In this document: positions 7,343-14,817 of the stretch, piece after piece
Numbering within the stretch: the first letter of the stretch is position 1
How the letters are laid out: every line of letters starts with the position of its first letter
Source: QYQD01 sp040754095
Lineage (GTDB): Bacteria; Desulfobacterota; QYQD01
Direction: 5' to 3'
NCBI GenBank assembly: GCA_040754095.1
Contig: JBFMFO010000027.1
Location: forward strand, 1-36,537
Length of the DNA stretch: 36,537 bases
Notes under the pieces: model-generated
The model's input: only the letters and a program-made list of their open reading frames with translations
What the model was told of the DNA's origin: nothing
Databases searched by the model: none
Made by a program: the position numbers and the translations under genes

Positions 7343-7642
7343 ATGGCGGCAAGAGCTAAAAAAGAGATGGGAGTAAAGGCTAAGGTAGGGGCGGCGGCGA
7401 AGGCCCAAAAGCCGAAGGCTCCGGCGGCAGAGAAGAAAAAAGGGGCCGGCGTTACGGCGAAGGCTAAGGCTATGGCGACAAAAAGGGCCAAAGATTTGAA
7501 CATCTCTATCGAAGGCCTCACGCTTGCAGACGCCGTCAGGGCCATCCAGCGCGCCGAAGGCAATTTTGACTGTTTCGGCACGGCTATCGTATATTGCGAT
7601 CAGGCCGATTGCTGCTGGCGTTTTGCCTGTTTGACAACTTAA
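7343..7642 (+). CDS. Lys/Ala-rich protein with SAP-like and Cys-rich C-terminal domain
   Basis: The 99-residue product has two parts. Residues 1-50 are almost only Lys, Ala, Gly and Pro, like a histone-H1 tail. Residues 54-99 read ISIEGLTLADAVRAIQRAEG followed by NFDCFGTA, YCDQ and DCCWRFAC. This second part matches a small SAP-like family with a conserved RAIQRAEGNFDCFGTA core and Cys residues. The combination suggests a basic DNA-binding protein; a role in nucleoid binding is inferred. ATG 7343 is chosen over TTG 7337; GGGAGG (7327-7332) could serve either. A good promoter lies upstream. Confidence 0.75.
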   Translation: MAARAKKEMGVKAKVGAAAKAQKPKAPAAEKKKGAGVTAKAKAMATKRAKDLNISIEGLTLADAVRAIQRAEGNFDCFGTAIVYCDQADCCWRFACLTT

Positions 7643-7652
7643 TTATAAGGCC

Positions 7653-7760
7653 ATGTGCGGACTGGGGTTTCTCGGCTTACTGCTCTGGATTGCAGTTATC
7701 GCCGTATGGCCGGTATTAGTATATATCTGCGTAAAGAACCTCTTGGCCGTCAAAAAGTAG
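7653..7760 (+). CDS. Putative 35-residue single-pass membrane peptide
   Basis: ATG 7653 to TAG 7760 encodes a peptide whose residues 3-28 (GLGFLGLLLWIAVIAVWPVL and on) form one hydrophobic helix. The end, KNLLAVKK, is basic and fits a cytoplasmic C-terminus. The start is 10 bp after the SAP gene stop, with AAGG close to it. The stop is adjacent to the convergent aminotransferase stop. The position and composition suggest a real small gene, but it is unrecognised and the spacing of the ribosome site is short. Confidence 0.4.
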   Translation: MCGLGFLGLLLWIAVIAVWPVLVYICVKNLLAVKK

Positions 7761-8882
7761 CTAAAGCAACGCTGCGGCAATCCTGTCCACAATAAGGGAT
7801 TGCTCGTCTTCCGTAAGAAAAGGGTGCATAGGCAGGGAGAGTATTTCCCCGGCCACGGATTCAGAGACAGGGAAGTCTCCCGGACGGTGTCCCAGATAAT
7901 CGAGGGCTGTCTGCAGGTGCAGGGGTTTTGGATAGTGGATAGCGGTGGGGATGCCATCTTTCTTGAGCGACTCCGCCAGATGGTCACGTCTTTTTACCCG
8001 GATGGAATACTGAGCATAGACGCTTTTATTATGCGCCAAGATGGCGGGGGGGATTACCGTTGGTTGGAGGTCCTTTAATTTTTCTGTGTAATACGCCCCG
8101 CATTTCTGCCTTAAAATAAGTTCATCTTCAAAATGTCTGAACTTGGCAAGCAAAACAGCCGCCTGAATTGTGTCCAGACGGCTGTTTAAACCGACATACT
8201 TGTGCTCATATCTTTCCTGAGAGCCGTGTTCGCGCAGGTGACGCACCTTCCCGGCCAGGGAATCATCACCGGTAAACACCATCCCCCCATCGCCATAGCA
8301 GCCCAGTGGTTTCGAAGGGAAAAATGATGTGGCCGCCACGTCAGTAAGGGAACAGGAGCGTCTGTCTTTATAGGTTGCGCCAAAGGATTGACAGGCATCC
8401 TCCAAGACAAAAAGGCCATGTTTTTGGGCTATGGAATTTAAGGCGTCAAAATCTGCACATTGACCATACAGGCTTACGGCTATAATACCTTTAATCCTGA
8501 ATTCTTCTGTTTTCTTCTTCTGTTCTATTATCCCGGCTATTTTCGCGGGGTCAAGATTGTAGGTGCTGTCTTCGATGTCTGCAAAGACCGGTTTGGCCTT
8601 TAACAGGGAGATGACCTCGGCTGTGGCAATAAAGCTGAAGGGGGTAGTTATAATCTCGTCCCCCGGCTTTACATCATAAGCCATAAGGGCTAAAAGCAAG
8701 GCATCGGTCCCGGAACCGACACCTATGGCATGTTTCACCCCCACATAGGCGGCAAGTTGCTCTTCCAATTCTTTTATTTCCGGTCCCATTATGAACCGGG
8801 TTGAGTTCAAAACCTTGTCTATGGCCCGGTCAATCTCTTCTCTGTAGGACAGATATTGTCGTCTTAAGTCAACGAAGTTCAA
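7761..8882 (-). CDS. DegT/DnrJ/EryC1/StrS-family sugar aminotransferase
   Basis: This 373-residue PLP enzyme of fold type I starts with the family pattern FVDLRRQYLSYREEID. It has GSGTDALLLAL (about 57-67, cofactor phosphate), EDACQSFGA (161-169, the Asp that holds the pyridine ring) and FFPSKPLGCYGDGG with the Schiff-base Lys191. Such enzymes transaminate keto-sugars bound to nucleotides for surface glycans, like WbpE/WlbC. Its place beside the flagellar regulon raises flagellin or O-antigen glycosylation as a possibility, but no other sugar genes are here. The start is a TTG with AAGGGGTG upstream. It is transcribed towards the small membrane peptide gene. Confidence 0.88.
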   Translation of the reverse strand: MNFVDLRRQYLSYREEIDRAIDKVLNSTRFIMGPEIKELEEQLAAYVGVKHAIGVGSGTDALLLALMAYDVKPGDEIITTPFSFIATAEVISLLKAKPVFADIEDSTYNLDPAKIAGIIEQKKKTEEFRIKGIIAVSLYGQCADFDALNSIAQKHGLFVLEDACQSFGATYKDRRSCSLTDVAATSFFPSKPLGCYGDGGMVFTGDDSLAGKVRHLREHGSQERYEHKYVGLNSRLDTIQAAVLLAKFRHFEDELILRQKCGAYYTEKLKDLQPTVIPPAILAHNKSVYAQYSIRVKRRDHLAESLKKDGIPTAIHYPKPLHLQTALDYLGHRPGDFPVSESVAGEILSLPMHPFLTEDEQSLIVDRIAAALL

Positions 8883-9072
8883 ATTTTACACCCCTTAGTT
8901 TATATCCGGTTATGTCCTGATGGTGCGGATAACATCTGCCGGCGCACTTTAATTTATACAGGTATTAACTGCAAGTGAAAAGGTGCTCACGGCCTATATT
9001 CCGTCGTTATGTTATGCCCAAATCCACCTCTAATTTGGCTATCAAGATTAACATCAGCAGGTTGTGGGTATT
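8883..9072. other. Start of the 667-bp gap before the NtrC-like regulator
   Basis: The gap 8883-9549 contains no convincing gene. Positions 8883-9072 show no clear motif. After that come a long inverted-repeat element, two promoter-like sites and a hairpin-ended repeat, each listed separately. The short open frame 8975-9178 lies largely in the repeat and lacks a ribosome site. Confidence 0.5.
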
Positions 9073-9199
9073 CCTGATCACCAGCAAGATATTAGATGCA
9101 AGGCGCCGAGGAGCGACGACTGGGCGTATGGAGCAATACGCCGCAAGGAGGAGCGATCGAAGGCAACGCCGCAGATGATGGCTTGATGGTGGATCAGGG
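9073..9199. repeat. 127-bp inverted-repeat element with internal hairpin
   Basis: The ends CCTGATCACCAGCAAG and CTTGATGGTGGATCAGG are inverted copies of each other with few differences. Between them is AAGGCGCCGAGGAGCGACGA, a central hairpin GGCGTAT/ATACGCC (about 9122-9142), and GGCAACGCCGCAGATGATG. The GATGCAAGGCG and AACGCCGCAGATGATG words recall a dispersed intergenic element of deltaproteobacteria. It codes for nothing. Confidence 0.65.
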
Positions 9200-9209
9200 T
9201 TATGTACGG

Positions 9210-9304
9210 ATAATTGACACTCAATGACAATTAAGGTATTTATTATATAATTATTCTGTAATGAATGATAAAATAATTGACACCCTCTAACCTCTTGATA
9301 TATA
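9210..9304 (+). promoter_or_regulatory. Two tandem promoter-like sites upstream of the NtrC-like gene
   Basis: The 11-bp word ATAATTGACAC occurs twice (9210-9220 and 9273-9283), 63 bp apart, about six helical turns. Each contains a perfect -35 TTGACA. The first has TATTTA 17 bp later (9237-9242), the second TATATA 16 bp later (9299-9304). Either could start the transcript that reads through the repeat at 9370-9527 into the regulator gene. The equal spacing could instead mark a pair of activator sites. Confidence 0.5.
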
Positions 9305-9369
9305 ACTCCTTAGCCCGGACAGTTAAGTCAGGCGGGTTGAGTGGTATAAGTATTTTTGACGGTCAATTA

Positions 9370-9527
9370 GTTTTCGTCCGAAAACCAAAAAATTTCGGAC
9401 GAGCTTTCAGCACTCAGCTATCAGCGTTCAGCTTAATGTGTTATTTGTCTTGTCTTAGGTTTTTGCTGACAGCTAATCGCTGATCGCTGAAAGCGTGAAG
9501 CCGAAAACGGTAGTTTACGGATGAACA
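9370..9527. repeat. Hairpin-ended CAGC heptad element, copy 1
   Basis: The left end has a 9-bp hairpin, CGTCCGAAA/TTTCGGACG (9375-9401). The middle carries heptads of the type TCAGCAC, TCAGCTA and, after a spacer, the inverted type GCTGACA, GCTGATC. The right end (TAGTTTACGGATGAACA) is an inverted, imperfect copy of the left. It ends 22 bp before the NtrC-like start codon. Other full copies are at 11134-11287 and 23030-23271. Confidence 0.8.
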
Positions 9528-9549
9528 CTAATTATAAAAGAGGTTAATT

Positions 9550-10956
9550 ATGGGAAATGAGACGATTCTCGTTGTAGATGATTCCCCGGCTGTTTTAAGC
9601 GGCATTGCTGAAATTTTGCAGTCTAACGGCTATACCGTGGATACCGCGTCTGACGGCGCAATAGCCGTCGATAAGATTAATGACAAATTTTATGACATAA
9701 TTTTGACAGATCTGGCCATGCCCAAAAAGGACGGCATGGAACTGCTGAAATATATTACCGAAAATTCACCGGAGTCTATGTGTATTATCATCACCGGTTA
9801 CGGCACCATCAAAAACGCGGTTGAGGCCATTCGATTAGGCGCCTTTGATTATCTGACCAAGCCGGTCAAATCGGAAGAAATACAGGTGGTTATTGAAAGG
9901 GCTCTTCATTACCGGGACTTAAAGCGGGAAAATACCACTCTAAAAAAACAGGTTAATGCCAGATACGCTTACGAAAATATCGTTGGAGACAGTGAAAATA
10001 TCTGCGAAGTTTTCCGCCTTATTGATAAGGTAGCCCAGACGGATAGCACGGTCTTGATAATGGGAGAGAGCGGGACCGGAAAAGAATTGATCGCGCATGC
10101 CATCCACTATCAAAGCGATCGCCGGGATAAGCCGTTTATCCCGGTCAACTGCGGCGCTATTCCGGAAGAGCTGCTGGAAAGCGAGTTATTCGGCCATGAA
10201 AAAGGCGCTTTCACACATGCCATTCGCACGCGTATCGGACGCTTTGAACTGGCCCATAACGGGACTATTTTCCTGGACGAAATAGGCGATATGAGCCCCA
10301 ACCTCCAGGTAAAAATCTTACGCATCCTGCAAGGCCACCAGTTTGAACGTATCGGAGGAACCAAAACCATTAAAACAGATATCCGGGTCATCGCCGCTAC
10401 CAATAAAAATCTGGAAGAGGCCGTGGAAACCGGGCGATTCAGGGAAGATCTTTATTATCGGCTTAATGTTATCCCTATCTATGTCCCGCCGTTGAGAGAA
10501 CGCACCGGGGATATTCCTCTTCTGGTGCATCATTTCCTGGAAAAATTTAACAAGAGTAAGAAGAAAAATATAAAATCTATTTCTAAAGAGGTCATGCAAT
10601 GCTTAATGTCTTATGACTGGCCGGGAAACGTTCGCGAGTTGGAAAACATGATCGAGCGGCTGATCATACTGGCCAATGATGATAAGATCACCGTACGTGA
10701 CTTGCCGGAAAGATTGCTGGCCCATCGTAAGAAGGATACCGCCCAACCACACCAACATAATGCTCTTCCCGAAGAAGGCCTTTACCTGCATGCTGCCGTT
10801 AATGAATTTGAAAGGAATCTGATCCTGCAGGCATTAGACAAGGCCGGTTGGGTAAAAAATAAGGCCGCACAATTGCTCAATCTCAACCGGACGACCCTTA
10901 TTGAGAAGATGAAAAAGCAAAAACTAATGAAACCTGCCAATCCCATGGATAATTAA
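9550..10956 (+). CDS. NtrC-family response regulator with variant GAFTHA motif
   Basis: The 468-residue protein has a receiver domain (5-118, phospho-acceptor Asp54, Thr82, Lys104), an AAA+ sigma-54 interaction domain (about 143-375) and a Fis-type helix-turn-helix (about 420-462). Walker A is GESGTGKE (172-179) and Walker B is GTIFLDEIGDM (238-248). The sigma-54 contact loop is GAFTHA (219-224) rather than GAFTGA. His at the fifth position could alter the coupling of ATP hydrolysis to sigma-54. It probably governs nearby sigma-54 promoters; a FleQ/FlrA-like master role is possible but unproven. AGAGG precedes the ATG. It is separate from the kinase-regulator pair downstream. Confidence 0.9.
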   Translation: MGNETILVVDDSPAVLSGIAEILQSNGYTVDTASDGAIAVDKINDKFYDIILTDLAMPKKDGMELLKYITENSPESMCIIITGYGTIKNAVEAIRLGAFDYLTKPVKSEEIQVVIERALHYRDLKRENTTLKKQVNARYAYENIVGDSENICEVFRLIDKVAQTDSTVLIMGESGTGKELIAHAIHYQSDRRDKPFIPVNCGAIPEELLESELFGHEKGAFTHAIRTRIGRFELAHNGTIFLDEIGDMSPNLQVKILRILQGHQFERIGGTKTIKTDIRVIAATNKNLEEAVETGRFREDLYYRLNVIPIYVPPLRERTGDIPLLVHHFLEKFNKSKKKNIKSISKEVMQCLMSYDWPGNVRELENMIERLIILANDDKITVRDLPERLLAHRKKDTAQPHQHNALPEEGLYLHAAVNEFERNLILQALDKAGWVKNKAAQLLNLNRTTLIEKMKKQKLMKPANPMDN

Positions 10957-11085
10957 GCGCTTGTCAAAAATTTGACCATATAGGCCTTAATCTCCCCTTG
11001 CCTTCCCCAATGAGGGTGGACGTCTTATAATCTCTACATACGTAACTATGTGTATATAAGCAATAAGTTCTGTCTTGACCACTTG
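10957..11085. other. Start of the 362-bp gap before the TPR gene
   Basis: No gene is seen between the regulator stop and 11319. This first part has no clear terminator, only a weak C-rich and G-rich pairing (CCTTCCCC with GAGGGTGG, about 11001-11020). The sigma-54 promoter and a repeat element follow and are listed separately. Confidence 0.45.
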
Positions 11086-11101
11086 TGGCATACTCCTTGC
11101 T
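11086..11101 (+). promoter_or_regulatory. Sigma-54 promoter upstream of the TPR gene
   Basis: TGGCATACTCCTTGCT has the GG and GC of the -24/-12 elements exactly 10 bp apart and matches the consensus TGGCAY-N5-TTGCW. It is on the same strand as the TPR gene. A start near 11113 would give a leader of about 200 nt made largely of the CAGC heptad element. Confidence 0.8.
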
Positions 11102-11133
11102 TTTCTCCTTTAGCAGGTTGTCCGGTCTATTTG

Positions 11134-11287
11134 GTTTTCATCCGGAAACCCAAAAATTCCGGATGAGCTATCGGCACTCAGCTATCAGCGTTCAGCTTAA
11201 CATGGTTTTTTATCCTATTCTTTTGCTGATGGCTGACAGCTGAAAGCTGATAGCTTGAATCTGGAAACGTTAGTTTCCTGATGAACA
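11134..11287. repeat. Hairpin-ended CAGC heptad element, copy 2
   Basis: The left hairpin is CATCCGGAA/TTCCGGATG (11139-11165). Heptads such as TCAGCTA and TCAGCGT follow on the left, and GCTGACA and GCTGATA on the right. The right end GTTTCCTGATGAACA mirrors the left end. Base changes in the hairpin arms compared with copy 1 are compensated on the other side. It lies in the leader of the TPR gene. Confidence 0.8.
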
Positions 11288-11318
11288 CCATTTAGTTTTC
11301 ATAGAGCTGAGAGTATGT

Positions 11319-13343
11319 ATGAGACCCGGAAGGGTAAATAGATCGATCTTTGTTTTTCTTTTTATTGCGGCCTGGGTATCCATAGCCGGCGAGCCTGCCG
11401 GACAGGCCCAAGCCCAGGAAAAAGAACATGTTCCGTCACATCTGACGGCGATTTGGGAAAAGGCGGCGATCAATTTTCAGCAAGGCCACTATGATGAGGC
11501 CATATCCGCTTATGAGAAGGTTATTGAGAACGGCAAATACGGCGATTCGGCAGAAAAGGCTTATTTTCTCCTCGCAGACTGCTATTTCTACAAGTATAGA
11601 CCGAGCCTGGCTTCCCATTTCAGTTCTATCATCGAGGCTTACCAGACGGCTATACACAAGTATCCGTCCTCTGCCGAGGTCCCCAGGGCCTATCTCCAAC
11701 TAGGCCTGCTTTATCAGAAAATGGGTTATGACTATGAGGCATCAGCCTATTTCAACCTGGTCGGCAAAAACTATAAAAACACGCCCTATATCCCTTATGC
11801 CCATTTTTACCAGGGGAAATCATGCCTCTCAGCCCGGCAGTTGGACAAGGCTGAAGTAGAGTTCCAGGAAGTTATATCAAAATTCCCCCAGAGCAAGATA
11901 ATCGGCGAGGCATATTTAGGACTAATCGAGGTCTATATCCACAGAAAGTCTTATGAACAGGCGGCACAGAATTTGGAAAAGCTGCTGAAGTTCTGGCCTG
12001 ATGCCCATCAGCGCTGGCCGCTGGTTTTATTTTTCAGGGGAGAGGTTGAAATGGCAGCCGGACAGTACGCCCCGGCCCGTGCCGATTTTCTCCGTTATAT
12101 AAATATAGCTCCGAATGATGATAAAGACGATCTGGCCATTTATAAGATAGCCGAGGCCTATGAAATAGAAGGTAAAATTCAGGAAGCCATAAAGCTTTAT
12201 ACCTTTTTGACCAACTTCTATCCCCAGAGTGAGGGCGCTGTCCTGGCCCGCTACCGGCTGATCGAACGGATAGAATGGCCGGATAAAACAATTCAAGGGG
12301 GGAAGGTGTCGTTTGATACCCGTCCTTATCTTAATCTGATAGAAAAACCCCGGAAATACCCGTTAGCGGAAGAGGCCATGGCCCGGCTGGCGTTAAGGTA
12401 CTATGAGGCCGGAAATGCGGCAGAGAGTATGATCTGGGTACAGCGTTTCATAGAAAAATACCCTCAGTCTGCGTATCTGGCCTCCGTCCTGGATGTAGGC
12501 CAGGAAACGCTTTCCAGCCAGGCAAAAGACCTTCTTTCCCGCCGGCAATATGTAGAGATCATTAATGCCTATCGTAAGAACGATAAAATAATAACCGGGC
12601 TAAAGGACGGCACTTTTTTCTATTATTTAGCCGGCGCCTTTCGGGAGTTGGGTGTTTACGATTCTGCCGCTCATTTTTATTACCAGGCCAATAAACTGGG
12701 CGTCAAGGGAGAGGAAGGTCAGCGTGTCCTGCTGGACTGGGCTGACACTGCGCAAAGAAAGAGCGATTATCGTACGGCCGGCATACTGCTGAAACGTTTG
12801 ATCTCCAGCCCCGGCAACGAATCTATTTTAGAAAAAGCATCGGTTAACCTGGGACAAAACTATGTCCTGGCCGGTGAATGGCGAGAGGGGGCGCATTACT
12901 TTGCCGGTCTGGTTAAAAAGAACCCGGAGAAATATATGAACCCTTCTTTGCTGTATAGCTGGGCCTACTGTACACAGCGCACCGGCGCAGAGGCGCAAAC
13001 ACGTAACATATTGAATATGCTTACCCCTTTGCTGGGTGAAAAAAACGATAGCGGCCCGTTGAAGACCCGGATTGCCGAACTGTGGGTTGATCTGGGAGAC
13101 AGGCAAAAGGAGAAAAGGCAATTCGAGGTGGCCATAAAGGATTACCTGGCGGCGCTGGCGCTTGCCGGGCCGCCGGAAAAAAGATACGGGATTCACTACA
13201 AGTTGGCCGATTGTTATGAGGCCCTGGGAAAGGTGGCTGAGGCCGAGGTCGAGCTTACGGCTATTACTAAAACCGGTGATGAATTCTGGAAAAAGGTAGC
13301 CCAGGGCAGATTACAGGGAATCAGACTTAGTTCGGTAAGGTGA
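11319..13343 (+). CDS. Secreted TPR-repeat protein
   Basis: The 674-residue protein begins with a signal peptide: basic RPGRVNR, a hydrophobic core SIFVFLFIAAWVSIAG and a QAQA-type cleavage site near residue 32. The rest is a chain of tetratricopeptide-like helix pairs, with repeated patterns such as AEKAYFLLADCYFYKY, PRAYLQLGLLYQKMGYDYEA and YGIHYKLADCYEALGKVAEA. It therefore acts outside the cytoplasm as a scaffold. The sigma-54 promoter upstream and the place between two flagellar regulators suggest a motility or envelope role, for example in motor or secretin assembly. No closer family name is recognised. The ATG 11319 is preceded by GAGAG. Confidence 0.75.
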   Translation: MRPGRVNRSIFVFLFIAAWVSIAGEPAGQAQAQEKEHVPSHLTAIWEKAAINFQQGHYDEAISAYEKVIENGKYGDSAEKAYFLLADCYFYKYRPSLASHFSSIIEAYQTAIHKYPSSAEVPRAYLQLGLLYQKMGYDYEASAYFNLVGKNYKNTPYIPYAHFYQGKSCLSARQLDKAEVEFQEVISKFPQSKIIGEAYLGLIEVYIHRKSYEQAAQNLEKLLKFWPDAHQRWPLVLFFRGEVEMAAGQYAPARADFLRYINIAPNDDKDDLAIYKIAEAYEIEGKIQEAIKLYTFLTNFYPQSEGAVLARYRLIERIEWPDKTIQGGKVSFDTRPYLNLIEKPRKYPLAEEAMARLALRYYEAGNAAESMIWVQRFIEKYPQSAYLASVLDVGQETLSSQAKDLLSRRQYVEIINAYRKNDKIITGLKDGTFFYYLAGAFRELGVYDSAAHFYYQANKLGVKGEEGQRVLLDWADTAQRKSDYRTAGILLKRLISSPGNESILEKASVNLGQNYVLAGEWREGAHYFAGLVKKNPEKYMNPSLLYSWAYCTQRTGAEAQTRNILNMLTPLLGEKNDSGPLKTRIAELWVDLGDRQKEKRQFEVAIKDYLAALALAGPPEKRYGIHYKLADCYEALGKVAEAEVELTAITKTGDEFWKKVAQGRLQGIRLSSVR

Positions 13344-13351
13344 TTCGTATC

Positions 13352-13381
13352 AGTTTAGCCTTTTGAAAAACTGGCTAAACT
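13352..13381 (+). terminator. Hairpin after the TPR gene
   Basis: AGTTTAGCC (13352-13360) pairs perfectly with GGCTAAACT (13373-13381), 9 bp after the stop of the TPR gene. No T-run follows, so it is a weak terminator or a processing hairpin. Confidence 0.4.
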
Positions 13382-13480
13382 TCAATTCAAAATGCAAGAT
13401 TCAAGGTGCAACATTCAAAATGTTGATGGTTTTTGTCCGAAATTTTACATTTTCCATGTTGCATTTTCCATTTTGCAATG
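13382..13480. repeat. A/T-rich heptad palindrome before the histidine kinase
   Basis: The left arm is built of 7-bp steps such as AATTCAA, AATGCAA and GATTCAA. The right arm is built of ACATTTT, CCATGTT and GCATTTT, and is approximately the reverse complement of the left arm. The core is TTGATGGTTTTTGTCCGAAA. The words resemble the arms around the four-helix-bundle gene at 14781-15208, so it may be a gene-less member of the same family. Confidence 0.65.
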
Positions 13481-13484
13481 AGAT

Positions 13485-13508
13485 TTAGCGCATTTTTTAA
13501 AGCGCTAA
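13485..13508 (+). promoter_or_regulatory. Small palindrome just upstream of the kinase gene
   Basis: TTAGCGC (13485-13491) faces GCGCTAA (13502-13508) around an ATTTTTTAAA loop, 18 bp before the kinase ATG. It could be an operator or a leader hairpin. No factor is known. Confidence 0.3.
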
Positions 13509-13526
13509 CTTGTTACGGTGATTCTA

Positions 13527-14816
13527 ATGACCGTGCCCGAATCAGCACAATTGAGACTGCTTGGCAAGGCGTTTACCGCTTTTAATCATGCTGCCCAGGA
13601 CTTACAAAAGTCTTTTGTTCAGCTTGAGTCTAAGATAAAGGATTTGGACCTTGAGCTTGAGTCTAAAAACAGAAAACTGGCGGCCAGCCTGGCTGAGAAC
13701 AGGAAGGTCCGGGACTTCCTTCACCATATCCTGGAGAGCCTTGAGCCCGGCATTGTGGTATTGAATAAAGGGGAGAGAATAGCGGCATGGAATAGCGCCG
13801 CCTGCGCCATTACAGGCATCAACTTCAACCGGTATAAGGGAAAAAATTTTTACCGGATCCTGAGTAAAAACTCCCTGCTGGAAGATTGCACTGTGAAAGA
13901 AGTAAAGGCATTAGGATATGGAGAAGAGCGTGTGCTCAGGTTCAGGCACGGAAGTGATTTTGTTTCTGTCTTGTACACCCTGACCCCTTTAAAAGACGAC
14001 GCTGCCGTTGATGAAGCCGGTTGTATTGCCATCCTGCAGGATATTACCAGGTGGAAGAGGCTGGAAGATCAGGCGGAACGCAATAGCCGCCTCATTGCCA
14101 TGTGTGATTTGACCGCCAAGATGGTTAGCGAGGTGCGTAACCCGCTCGGCAGCATAGAGATTTTTGCCTCCATCTTGCAGAGAGAATTGGCCGGTGATGT
14201 CGAAAACCATCGGATAGCAGGACATATTATTCAGGCGGTGCGCAGCCTGGACAATCTACTGGCTAATTACCTGATCTTTACTCAGTCGCCAAAGCCGAGG
14301 CTGCAGAAAATCCCGGTGGCCGCATGGCTCGATGAAGCGGCAAATTTTGTCGGTCTCCTGCCCCGGGCAAAACCGCTGGAGATTATTAAAAAGTACCATG
14401 CCCGCCGGCCATGGATCATGGGGGATCGTGAGCTGCTGAAGCAGGTGGCTCTCAACCTTATGCTCAATGCTATCCAGGCCATGCCGGCCGGGGGTAATCT
14501 TGTTATTGAGACCAGAGATGAAAAAGATAACCCCAGGCGAAAAGGTTCAACGGGAATTAGAAAGGGAAAGGAAGGGGTGGCTATACGGTTTGCCGATACC
14601 GGTACGGGAATTGCGGCCGAACACCTGGAGAAGATATTCAACCCATTCTTCAGCACAAAAGAGGGCGGCAGTGGCCTGGGATTGGCCATAGTGAACAACA
14701 TCGTTCGGGCGCACGGAGGTATGATTGAGGTTAACAGTGCAGCAGGCAAAGGAACCAGTTTTACCATTTATTTACCAATGAAAAATGAAAAGTGCAAAAT
14801 GCAAAATGAAAAGTGA
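13527..14816 (+). CDS. PAS histidine kinase of flagellar type, catalytic His replaced by Ser
   Basis: The 429-residue cytoplasmic kinase has an N-terminal coiled coil (about 20-60), a PAS domain (about 66-175), a dimerisation helix pair (about 185-250) and an ATPase domain (about 290-416). The N box is NLMLNAIQAM, the G1 box DTGTGI and the G2 box GGSGLGLAI. The H-box reads KMVSEVRNPLGSIE where FleS/FlrB/AtoS-like kinases have the pattern AHEIRNPLG. Ser201 (codon AGC, 14127-14129) stands at the phospho-acceptor His. The last residues (KNEKCKMQNEK) come from an adjacent repeat. ATG 13527 is preferred over GTG 13518 because of the CGGTGA site before it. The flagellar regulator gene follows the four-helix-bundle gene. 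Confidence 0.88.
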   Translation: MTVPESAQLRLLGKAFTAFNHAAQDLQKSFVQLESKIKDLDLELESKNRKLAASLAENRKVRDFLHHILESLEPGIVVLNKGERIAAWNSAACAITGINFNRYKGKNFYRILSKNSLLEDCTVKEVKALGYGEERVLRFRHGSDFVSVLYTLTPLKDDAAVDEAGCIAILQDITRWKRLEDQAERNSRLIAMCDLTAKMVSEVRNPLGSIEIFASILQRELAGDVENHRIAGHIIQAVRSLDNLLANYLIFTQSPKPRLQKIPVAAWLDEAANFVGLLPRAKPLEIIKKYHARRPWIMGDRELLKQVALNLMLNAIQAMPAGGNLVIETRDEKDNPRRKGSTGIRKGKEGVAIRFADTGTGIAAEHLEKIFNPFFSTKEGGSGLGLAIVNNIVRAHGGMIEVNSAAGKGTSFTIYLPMKNEKCKMQNEK

Positions 14817-14817
14817 A
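14781..14817. repeat. Left heptad arm of the four-helix-bundle element
   Basis: 7-bp steps AAAAGTG, CAAAATG and variants run across the 3' end of the kinase gene and the 5' end of the four-helix-bundle gene. TGCAAAATGCAAA (14793-14805) is the exact reverse complement of TTTGCATTTTGCA (15177-15189) beyond that gene. Confidence 0.8.

Noticed and set aside
9400..9510. CRISPR array
   Set aside because: The CAGC repeats are 7-bp steps without unique spacers, in inverted arms; no cas gene is in the window.
9521..9547. Short leader peptide beginning ATGAACA at the end of the CAGC element
   Set aside because: The ATG is part of the repeat end in all copies, lacks a ribosome site, and the frames differ after it.
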